Source of the DNA: UBA12068 sp964452415
GTDB taxonomy: Bacteria; Patescibacteriota; Minisyncoccia; Moranbacterales; GWC2-37-73
Assembly: GCA_964452415.1 (NCBI GenBank)
Contig: CAYVME010000021.1
Location: 1 to 18,901 of the forward strand
Length of the DNA: 18,901 nt
Reading direction: 5' to 3'
The notes beneath the pieces were generated by a model, which was given only the letters and a program-made list of their open reading frames with translations, searched no databases and was not told the DNA's origin. The position numbers were made by a program, and so were the translations under genes. Positions 12,881-18,901 of this stretch are shown piece after piece; positions within the stretch are counted from its first letter, which is position 1, and each line of letters opens with the position of its first letter.

Positions 12881-13762
12881 TTATTTTCTGATTTTGATAG
12901 CGTCGGAAATTCGAAGCTCGATATTATACAAAATTACAAGAACCAAGAAAGCATTGGCCCAGAGAAAAATATCAAAAACCAATGGATTCTTCAGATCTGT
13001 TCCAAGCTTAACAGCATGAACAAGCACAATCACATACAAAACAATATTAGTAAAATGAGTTGCTCGCCACAATTTTTGGGATATTAATTTTCTCCCATAA
13101 GAAGTTGCAACCAAAATAACCATCAAATAAAAGCCGAGGATTCCAAGAGCTATCAAATTTGTTTCAAATTTTGAGACAAAAGGAATAATCACATCATACA
13201 ATTTAAATCCAATCATCTTGTCAAAAATCAAAACCGTGCCATGTAGCAAGGCAAACAATGTTGCATACAGCGAAATCAAACAATGCAAACCAACGGAATA
13301 TATTGGTGAAAATATCTTTCGAAGAAGTGGAATTCTAATCGTCAGTCCTAGGAAAATTGAAATATACAAAAGAAGAAAAGCAACGAGCCCACCAACTCTG
13401 GAAAGATACCAGACCCAAGGAATTTCTGATTGGGAATTTTCTTGCTCGGGAATTGGAATGATTTCACCTGGAAAATTTGTAGAATCATTTGGATCGTATC
13501 CACCAATGACTTCCACACCGTCCTGATAGCCATCTTTGTCTGTATCAATATTTCCTGAGTCAGTTCCGAAAAGTTGTCGCTCCCCTTTATCAGTGAGTCC
13601 ATCCATGTCACTGTCCAAAATAAGTTCACTGCCATAATCAATAACTGCAGCGATTTGCGCTTTAGCGTTACCAATCAAGAAAAAAAACATTAGCACCAGC
13701 ACGGCCAGCAAGATTGCACTACTATGAAAAAAATTTCTACAATTATTCAGATTGATTTTCAT
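12881..13762 (-). CDS. Ferric-reductase-like bis-heme membrane protein with exported calcium-binding repeats
   Basis: A 293-residue protein. Residues 14-36 are a signal peptide or anchor. An exported segment (about 40-100) carries thrombospondin type 3-like calcium motifs: DSDMDGLTDKGE (50-61) and DTDKDGYQDGVEV (73-85), followed by GGYDPND. A membrane domain with about six helices (118-285) resembles the ferric reductase/MsrQ/NOX superfamily. Its four in-membrane histidines are His160 and His174 (14 apart) and His236 and His249 (13 apart), the spacing that binds two stacked b hemes in NOX-type proteins. No FAD or NAD(P)H domain is attached. It overlaps apbE by 20 nt. Likely role: passing electrons across the membrane between flavin partners; partners are unknown. 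Confidence 0.85.
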   Translation of the reverse strand: MKINLNNCRNFFHSSAILLAVLVLMFFFLIGNAKAQIAAVIDYGSELILDSDMDGLTDKGERQLFGTDSGNIDTDKDGYQDGVEVIGGYDPNDSTNFPGEIIPIPEQENSQSEIPWVWYLSRVGGLVAFLLLYISIFLGLTIRIPLLRKIFSPIYSVGLHCLISLYATLFALLHGTVLIFDKMIGFKLYDVIIPFVSKFETNLIALGILGFYLMVILVATSYGRKLISQKLWRATHFTNIVLYVIVLVHAVKLGTDLKNPLVFDIFLWANAFLVLVILYNIELRISDAIKIRK

Positions 13763-14705
13763 ATAGATACTGTAGCATCAAGTTAGAAATAAAAACACCC
13801 CCGCTATAATACAACATAAGAAATGGAATTTTCTTTTTCTCTGACAAAATCAATGCTTTTTCTCTGCCCATCAAAAAAATTGCCTTGGCCCAAATATCCG
13901 CTTTTTCAACAGAATCAGCCACAACAGTAACAGACTTCAAATCAAAAGATGGCTTGTTGGGATTTTTCGGATTAATAAGATGATGAAATCTTTGACCATT
14001 TTTTTCCCATTTTCTTTTGCCAATGCCGGAAGTTGCAATCGCCACACCAGAGACATCAAGTATCAGCTTATCCTTACTGATACCTTCAACATCAACCAAC
14101 CAGGGATTCATATTCTCATCTTCTCCTGCAAAAAACATGTCCCCGCCTGAATCAACATAATAATTTTCCCAGCCTTGCGCGGAAAAAAAATCAGACACCT
14201 TGTCGGTAACATATCCCTTTACAAGTCCGGACAAATCAATTCGCTTGATCAACTTAATACTTTCATTTTTTAAATCTATTTCAATATCATCTTCCAATTT
14301 TGACTGGAAATAACTTTCGTTAAAATCAGAATGTTTGCCAGCAAAATCATTCTTGCCAAAGTCGTCAGTATAACCAAAATTTTCTAGTGCTGAAATTATT
14401 CTTGGATCAAAATAGCCATCTGTTTGCTTGTGATAAAAAACAGCCTTGGAAACAACCTCCATCATTCCACTTGAAACCCGCACAAATTTGCCAAGATTTT
14501 TGTTCAAAATGCAAAGCTCACTTTGCTGATCAAATCTGCTGAATTTTTTTTCAGCTTGAGCATACAAATCAAAGGCTTCAGCCAATGCTTTTTCAGCCTT
14601 TGCTTTCTGACCAGGATTACTGAAGATTATCTTCAGATCAATATCAGTTCCGAGCATTTCGAATTTCTTGCTTGCAAAAAATCCTTCGTCGCTTAAATCA
14701 TCCAT
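13743..14705 (-). CDS. apbE: ApbE-family FAD:protein FMN transferase
   Basis: ApbE covalently attaches FMN from FAD to a Ser/Thr of target flavoproteins. The 320-residue protein has FEMLGTDIDLKI (15-26), SRFDQQSELCILNKN (56-70), TDGYFDPRI (95-103), DLSGLVKGYVTDK (157-169), DSGGDM (185-190), IATSG (223-227), HHLINPKNP (241-249) and VADSVEKADIWAKAIFLMG (262-280). In the last motif Asp270 is the expected Mg2+ ligand, but Lys274 takes the place of the usual Thr; I believe some ApbE subgroups show this. No signal peptide or lipobox precedes the domain, so it seems cytosolic. The start is 3 nt after the upstream stop; the gene overlaps the heme protein gene. No FMN acceptor motif ([DN]xx[ST]GA[ST]) was found in neighbouring proteins. 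Confidence 0.92.
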   Translation of the reverse strand: MDDLSDEGFFASKKFEMLGTDIDLKIIFSNPGQKAKAEKALAEAFDLYAQAEKKFSRFDQQSELCILNKNLGKFVRVSSGMMEVVSKAVFYHKQTDGYFDPRIISALENFGYTDDFGKNDFAGKHSDFNESYFQSKLEDDIEIDLKNESIKLIKRIDLSGLVKGYVTDKVSDFFSAQGWENYYVDSGGDMFFAGEDENMNPWLVDVEGISKDKLILDVSGVAIATSGIGKRKWEKNGQRFHHLINPKNPNKPSFDLKSVTVVADSVEKADIWAKAIFLMGREKALILSEKKKIPFLMLYYSGGVFISNLMLQYLYENQSE

Positions 14706-14708
14706 AAG

Positions 14709-15032
14709 CTAAAGTTCGTACGAATCAACTATGCCATTTTTATTTTCATCTTTAACAATGAGCATTTCTGGCACATCAGGATGCGGATCATTTTCATCCA
14801 ACAATCCATCCTTGTCTGAATCCCTCACCACAAAATCTTTCATAATTGTTTCAGTCACGATTTGCGCAGGTTTAACTATAACAGTTTCTGTCACATATTC
14901 AATCTTGGGTCTGTCATCTTCATCGTCTTCATCTTCGTCGTCTTCATCATCTTCTGCTCGCACAAAGCCAACAACAGCAACAGACATAACCGTAAACAAA
15001 AACAGCAATAAATAAGTTTTCCAATATTTCAT
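14709..15032 (-). CDS. Exported acidic calcium-binding small protein
   Basis: A 107-residue protein. MKYWKTYLLLFLFTVMSVAV with cleavage near VRA-ED is a clear signal peptide. A very acidic run of Asp/Glu (residues 27-41) follows, then a beta-type linker containing two TET repeats (YVTETVIV, IVTETIM). The C-terminus has two calcium-loop motifs: DSDKDGLLDENDPHPD and DENKNGIVDSYEL. The loops match those in the neighbouring heme protein, which suggests that the two meet outside the cell. Function unknown. It is 10 nt after the 15043 gene's stop and 3 nt before apbE, inside the same operon. No SD. Confidence 0.78.
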   Translation of the reverse strand: MKYWKTYLLLFLFTVMSVAVVGFVRAEDDEDDEDEDDEDDRPKIEYVTETVIVKPAQIVTETIMKDFVVRDSDKDGLLDENDPHPDVPEMLIVKDENKNGIVDSYEL

Positions 15033-15042
15033 ATGTTTTTCA

Positions 15043-15381
15043 TTAAGATTGTTTTGTTGTTTTTTGAACAGTTTGTTTTTTTGTCACGGCAGGAATAGTT
15101 TTTGTCACAGTTACAGGTTTTTGCACGGTGATCTCGGAGGGATTATTTGCAATCTCGGCCGTTTTTTGATTCCTGGTATTGTCTATTATTTGTTGCAATT
15201 CGGTAGCCTTGGTTGCAATTTCCTGTTCTTGTTGATTTGCATCAATATTGTCAGTCAAGACTTGGGCATTTTTCTTTTCTTGCTGATTGTTTTTCATCAA
15301 AAAAGCGCCACCCACCACAAGCGCCAAATTCACACCTAACACAAAAATATGCAACAAGAATCGCTTTATTTTTTCCATCAT
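15043..15381 (-). CDS. Membrane-anchored small protein of unknown function
   Basis: A 112-residue protein with one N-terminal membrane helix (about 8-29) and then an exported or cytoplasmic helical stretch rich in Gln, Asn and Lys (30-80). A low-complexity Thr/Lys/Val tail (VQKPVTVTKTIPAVTKKQ) follows. No family recognised. First gene of the operon with the acidic calcium-binding protein, apbE and the bis-heme protein. A TATAAT box at 15474-15469 just after the nrdG terminator could belong to its promoter, about 90 nt upstream, but no -35 box is clear. The 15382-15477 interval holds nothing else that I can identify. Confidence 0.7.
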   Translation of the reverse strand: MMEKIKRFLLHIFVLGVNLALVVGGAFLMKNNQQEKKNAQVLTDNIDANQQEQEIATKATELQQIIDNTRNQKTAEIANNPSEITVQKPVTVTKTIPAVTKKQTVQKTTKQS

Positions 15382-15477
15382 AAAAATTTTACACTACCAG
15401 AATAAATTTTAATTAAAAAACGACACAAAAATTAATACGCAAATACCACATCTTTTTTTCACATTCCCATTATAACA

Positions 15478-15507
15478 AAAGAAATGCTTTCGGAAAAGCA
15501 TTTCTTT
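15478..15507 (-). terminator. Terminator of the nrd operon
   Basis: A perfect 13-bp hairpin (AAAGAAATGCTTT at 15478-15490 with AAAGCATTTCTTT at 15495-15507) around a 4-nt loop, followed by TTTTGTTA reading on the minus strand. The stem includes the first bases of the nrdG stop codon, so termination is directly after translation ends. Confidence 0.8.
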
Positions 15508-16207
15508 AGCTATTTTTTCTAATCCCAACTTTCAAAATATATGGATCCATTATCTTTTTCAGTCTCTTCAAGTCCAAGGTTTTGTCTCCTGAGGTTATCT
15601 TTAATTTCGGATCAAGAATTCTACCATCTCGATATTCCTGCAAATAATAAGATTTTGCACCTTTGATCCACTTGGCAATTTTGAGAAAATCCTTTTCTTC
15701 ATGAATACCAGGAACAACAGTTGTGCGAAATTCATATGGCACACCACTATTGGCGATCATTTTCACGCTCAATTTTATTCTTTCAATGTCGGCATTCAGA
15801 CCAGTTGCTTTGGAATAATTTTCCGGACTGCTTTTAATGTCCATTGCTATAAAATCAATCAGGTTTTCTTTGAATACTTTTCTAAGAACATCAGGCCTTG
15901 TTCCATTGGAATCAAGTTTCACTTTGAAGCCCATCTCTTTCACTTTTTTGATAAATTCAATGATATCGCTTTGAATTGTTGGCTCCCCACCAGTAATACA
16001 AACTCCTTCCAATTTCCCTTTTCTTTTTGCAAGAAATTCAAAAAATTCTTCCTCCATATTGTTTGGCGCAGGAAAATGACCTCTAAGGACCAGTTCTGGA
16101 TTGTGACAAAATGGACAACGAAAACTGCAACCAACAGTGAAAACAGTTGTCGCAATGACACCAGGAAAATCTATTAGAGTTAATTTTTGATATCCACCAA
16201 TTCGCAT
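15506..16207 (-). CDS. nrdG: Anaerobic ribonucleotide reductase activating enzyme (radical SAM)
   Basis: NrdG uses a [4Fe-4S] cluster and S-adenosylmethionine to form the glycyl radical on NrdD. From ATG 16207 the 233-residue protein begins MRIGGYQKLTLIDFPG, which matches the usual start of the family. The frame could extend to GTG 16234, but those nine residues have no counterpart. The cluster motif CSFRCPFC has Cys27, Cys31 and Cys34. Further landmarks are CITGGEPT, KLDSNGTRP and AMDIKSS, all typical of the longer NrdG2-type activase. Last gene of the nrd operon, downstream of nrdD and of the small glycyl-radical protein. Its terminator begins at the stop codon. Confidence 0.93.
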   Translation of the reverse strand: MRIGGYQKLTLIDFPGVIATTVFTVGCSFRCPFCHNPELVLRGHFPAPNNMEEEFFEFLAKRKGKLEGVCITGGEPTIQSDIIEFIKKVKEMGFKVKLDSNGTRPDVLRKVFKENLIDFIAMDIKSSPENYSKATGLNADIERIKLSVKMIANSGVPYEFRTTVVPGIHEEKDFLKIAKWIKGAKSYYLQEYRDGRILDPKLKITSGDKTLDLKRLKKIMDPYILKVGIRKNS

Positions 16208-16281
16208 AAGAGGGAAATTCAGGCGACACCCCACAACATGCAGAATATCGCCCCCAAGTTTTTTAATACTTCAAGTTTTAA

Positions 16282-16548
16282 TTAGCAAGAAGCGCAGGCA
16301 TTCTGATCAACAATGTATTCACTGCGATCTCCAAACTCAGCTTGCTTTCCCTTGTTCCACTGAGCAACTGGGCGAATATAACCAACCACGCGAGAATAAA
16401 CCTCTGTTGGTTGAAAATTTCGAAGAACACTGTCTTTTTGGTGGCAAGCTTTGCATTTATTATAAACTTCAGATCCAACTTTGTACGGCATATATTCTTC
16501 ATTGCTCTCGATTGATTTGCCACAATCATGGCAGATATATTTTTCCAT
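16282..16548 (-). CDS. Autonomous glycyl-radical-domain protein related to the NrdD C-terminus
   Basis: An 88-residue protein. Residues 1-40 hold two cysteine pairs (Cys6/Cys9 in CHDC, Cys32/Cys35 in CKAC), a zinc-ribbon pattern. Residues 48-78 repeat the glycyl radical tail of the neighbouring NrdD, TEVYSRVVGYIRPV and onwards, with two differences in 31 residues; Gly56 corresponds to the radical glycine Gly702 of NrdD. The protein ends in CASC (Cys85, Cys88), absent from NrdD. At DNA level the shared stretch differs at about 9 of 83 bases, several of them silent, so both copies seem under selection. Having its own ATG, intact frame, ribbon and tail argues against a debris fragment. It may act as a spare radical domain for NrdD, as YfiD/GrcA does for pyruvate formate-lyase, or as a redox partner. 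It lies between nrdD and nrdG. Confidence 0.85.
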   Translation of the reverse strand: MEKYICHDCGKSIESNEEYMPYKVGSEVYNKCKACHQKDSVLRNFQPTEVYSRVVGYIRPVAQWNKGKQAEFGDRSEYIVDQNACASC

Positions 16549-16599
16549 TTTTGTTTTTATTTTTACATCAAGTTATTAGCTTGAAGCAAAAACTTTTTA

Positions 16600-16605
16600 A
16601 TTATA
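16600..16605 (-). promoter_or_regulatory. Possible -10 box before the small glycyl-radical gene
   Basis: TATAAT on the minus strand in the 75-nt gap after nrdD, about 50 nt before the ATG at 16548. No convincing -35 box. A short TCAAG/CTTGA hairpin follows without a T-tract. It would allow separate expression of the small gene. Confidence 0.3.
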
Positions 16606-16623
16606 AACCTTATTGAAAGTTGG

Positions 16624-18858
16624 TTATTTTTTCTTGGTTTTTTTTGCAACCTTCTTCACAGTAGGAACCTCGCAATTTCCGTTGGTGTATTCCTTACGAT
16701 CTCCAAATTCTGCTTGCTTGCCCTTGTTCCACTGCTCAACTGGACGAATATATCCAACCACTCGAGAATAGACCTCTGTCTTTTGCTCAATCACACACTT
16801 AGGACAAACTGGCTGTTCTCCTGGAATGTATCCGTGGACGGGACAAATGCTGAAAGTTGGAGAAAGCGTGAAATATGGCAAGGAATAATTTTCAGCAATT
16901 TTTCTGACCAAATTTTTCACCATTTCAATATCCCAAATTCGTTCTCCCAAGAAACCATGCAAAACTGTTCCTCCGGTGTATTTTGTTTGCAAATTTTCTT
17001 GCAAATCGAGAGCTTCGAAAAGATCGTCTGTGAAATGAACCGGCAGTTGAGATGAATTGGTGTAATATGGTTCAGCCCCGGCTTCTCGAACCGCAGTATT
17101 GTTGGCAAAAATGATTTCTGGATATTTATCTCGATCCTTTCTGGCAAGCCTATACGATGTTCCCTCGGCCGGAGTGGCTTCAAGATTATACATGCTTCCA
17201 GTTTCCTCTTGATACTTGAGCATCTTTTCTCGCATGTGTGTCAAAATTTCTTCGCCGAGAGCTTGCCCTTCTTTGCTTGTGATGTCTTTTCCGATCAGAT
17301 TTATCAAAGCTTCATTCAAACCAACCAAACCAATTGTTGAGAAATGATTAGACCAATATGATCCTTGACGCATCTTGATCGCATCCAAATAAAATTTGGT
17401 ATATGGATACAATCCTTTTTCAGTTAGGCTCTCCACTAATTTTCTTTTTGTTTCCAAACTTTCCTTGGCAATATCCATCAAGAAATCAAGTTGCTTGAAA
17501 AATTCCGTTTTGTTTTTTGAAGCATAGCCTATGCGAGGCATGTTGATTGTTACCACTCCAACAGATCCAGTGAGTGGATTTGCTCCAAAGAGTCCTCCTC
17601 CTCGTTTTCGAAGTTCCCGATTGTCCAATCGGAGTCGGCAACACATTGAGCGAGCATCATCAGGATCCATGTCAGAGTTAACAAAGTTTGCGAAATATGG
17701 GATACCATATTTGGCTGTCATTTCCCAAACTGCATCGAAACGCTTATCACTCCAGTCAAAATCCTTGGCAATATTATAAGTTGGAATTGGAAAAGTGAAA
17801 ATTCGGCCACTTGCATCTCCTTCAGTCATAACCTCTGCAAAAGCTCGATTAATCATGTTCATCTCATCTTGGAATTCACCATAAGTTTCTTTCTGAGGAA
17901 CTCCTCCCAAAATCACAGCTTCTTTTGCCAATGCACTAGGTGCAACCATATCCATGGTTATGTTTGAAAACGGAGTTTGAAAACCCACTCGCGTTGAAAC
18001 ATTCATATTGAAAACAAAAGATTGAATTTCTTGTTTCACTTGCGCATAGGTTAATTTGTCATAGCGCACAAAAGGTGCTAGCAGTGTGTCAAAGTTTGAG
18101 AAAGCTTGAGCTCCAGCAACTTCACCTTGCAAAGTGTAAATGAAATTGACCATTTGTCCCAAGATTGAACCAAGATGTTTGGCTGGTTTGCAGGCAACTT
18201 TTCCAGGCACACCAGTGAATCCTCTTCGAAGCAAATCTTGCAAATCCCAACCGCAACAATATGCAGCCACCAATTGCAAATCATGAATATGAAAATCACC
18301 ACTTTCATTTGCCTCTCTAATTTCCTTGGAATAAACTCGATTCATCCAATATTTTGAACTTACAATTGAAGCAATGTAATTATTAAGACCCTGCAAAGAA
18401 TATGCCATGTTTGCATTCTCTTTCACTTGCCAATCAAGCTCTTGGATATATTTGTCCACCAAGCTCACCGCTTCATCCAATGAATGTTCAGTTTCGCGAA
18501 TTTTCCTGTGTTGCTCTCGATACAAGATGTACGCTTTTGCAGTCTCATCAAAATCCAAGATCATCAACACGCGCTCAACCAAATCTTGAAGTTGCTCAAT
18601 CGCAGGAATTTCACCTTTTTTGAAATTCTTATTCAAAAGTTGAACAACCTTATCCGCAACTCTTTTTGAATCTTTCTTGCTTCCCTCTCCTGTAATCGCA
18701 AACGCTCTCCCCACAGCAATCGCAATCTTCTTTGGATCAAATGGAACAACTCTTCCACTTCGCTTGGCAATCTTTTTCACCTGATTCTTGAATGCAGGTT
18801 TTGTTGCAACTTTTTTCTCAACCTTCTTTTTCACCACAGCTTTCTTTTGTTTTTTCAT
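16624..18858 (-). CDS. nrdD: Class III anaerobic ribonucleoside-triphosphate reductase
   Basis: Makes dNTPs from NTPs under anoxia with a glycyl radical. 744 residues: a Lys-rich N-terminus (1-31), an ATP-cone (about 31-120) starting KRSGRVVPFDPKKIAIAVGR, and the ten-strand barrel with DFHIHDLQ, YCCGWDL (200-206), EGDASGRIFTFPIPTYN (346-362), MCCRLRLDN (405-413) and NLEATPAEGTSYR (558-570). The zinc site is Cys672/His675 with Cys685/Cys688 (CPVHGY, CPKC). The radical site is RVVGYIRP with Gly702. After the normal end at EFGDRKEY there is a 20-residue extra tail ending in KKVAKKTKKK. ATG 18858 has a strong SD (GGGGGAG, 8 bases upstream). First gene of the nrd operon; the promoter lies at or beyond the window edge. 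Confidence 0.97.
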   Translation of the reverse strand: MKKQKKAVVKKKVEKKVATKPAFKNQVKKIAKRSGRVVPFDPKKIAIAVGRAFAITGEGSKKDSKRVADKVVQLLNKNFKKGEIPAIEQLQDLVERVLMILDFDETAKAYILYREQHRKIRETEHSLDEAVSLVDKYIQELDWQVKENANMAYSLQGLNNYIASIVSSKYWMNRVYSKEIREANESGDFHIHDLQLVAAYCCGWDLQDLLRRGFTGVPGKVACKPAKHLGSILGQMVNFIYTLQGEVAGAQAFSNFDTLLAPFVRYDKLTYAQVKQEIQSFVFNMNVSTRVGFQTPFSNITMDMVAPSALAKEAVILGGVPQKETYGEFQDEMNMINRAFAEVMTEGDASGRIFTFPIPTYNIAKDFDWSDKRFDAVWEMTAKYGIPYFANFVNSDMDPDDARSMCCRLRLDNRELRKRGGGLFGANPLTGSVGVVTINMPRIGYASKNKTEFFKQLDFLMDIAKESLETKRKLVESLTEKGLYPYTKFYLDAIKMRQGSYWSNHFSTIGLVGLNEALINLIGKDITSKEGQALGEEILTHMREKMLKYQEETGSMYNLEATPAEGTSYRLARKDRDKYPEIIFANNTAVREAGAEPYYTNSSQLPVHFTDDLFEALDLQENLQTKYTGGTVLHGFLGERIWDIEMVKNLVRKIAENYSLPYFTLSPTFSICPVHGYIPGEQPVCPKCVIEQKTEVYSRVVGYIRPVEQWNKGKQAEFGDRKEYTNGNCEVPTVKKVAKKTKKK

Positions 18859-18901
18859 ATTGTTTTCTCCCCCGAGAGTTATATAAAATATTTTTTAATT
18901 A

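Noticed and set aside
14731..15015. Plus-strand frame with a long serine run
   Set aside because: It is the complement of the Asp/Glu codons of the acidic exported protein; no family features.
16282..16548. Small glycyl-radical gene as a broken nrdD fragment
   Set aside because: It has its own start, a different cysteine-rich N-terminus, a distinct end, an intact frame and mostly silent differences from nrdD.

Overview
The window suggests an AT-rich, small-genome bacterium of the Candidate Phyla Radiation (Patescibacteria), probably Parcubacteria- or Moranbacteria-like. This placement is inference, from the mix of a str operon, an uncharacterised DUF5654-like membrane protein, a split ComEC, class III (anaerobic) ribonucleotide reductase and many genes without a Shine-Dalgarno (SD) sequence. 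TGA is a normal stop codon here (it ends the DUF167 and comEC genes in ATGA overlaps), so this is not a code-25 or code-4 lineage. Nearly every gene is on the minus strand; only rpmB (L28) is on the plus strand.

Layout, low to high coordinates (minus-strand transcription runs from high to low). 1-2690: str operon (rpsL, rpsG, fusA truncated by the window edge) with a near-consensus promoter, a terminator-like leader hairpin before rpsL and a second terminator-like hairpin between rpsG and fusA. 2696-3746: site-2 protease, divergent rpmB, a two-way terminator and a 32-bp perfect palindrome. 3774-4145: a compact cassette made of a GIY-YIG endonuclease gene between two inverted 28-bp hairpin repeats. 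4152-5222: DUF5654-like membrane protein and a DEDDy 3'-5' exonuclease with its own promoter. 5224-7462: transglutaminase-like protein, YgjP-type metallopeptidase and a small protein, ending in a terminator. 7508-9230: a self-contained operon of five small unknown genes with strong SDs, two of them paralogous. 9241-9464: a tiny transcription unit with a consensus promoter, a practically leaderless 30-residue membrane peptide and a terminator. 9509-12804: ndk, a free ComEC-type metallo-beta-lactamase protein, the ComEC channel and a DUF167 protein. 12881-15381: a four-gene operon with a bis-heme ferric-reductase-like membrane protein, ApbE flavin transferase and two exported or membrane-anchored small proteins. 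15478-18858: nrdG, an 88-residue autonomous glycyl-radical-domain protein, and nrdD.

The most interesting item is the 88-residue protein at 16282-16548. It copies the glycyl radical tail of the adjacent NrdD almost exactly (two differences in 31 residues) and joins it to a separate zinc-ribbon-like N-terminus and a terminal CxxC. It looks like a spare-part radical domain for class III ribonucleotide reductase, analogous to YfiD/GrcA for pyruvate formate-lyase. Other leads are the repeat-bounded GIY-YIG cassette, the heme/flavin membrane module, the leaderless peptide unit and the small-gene operon.
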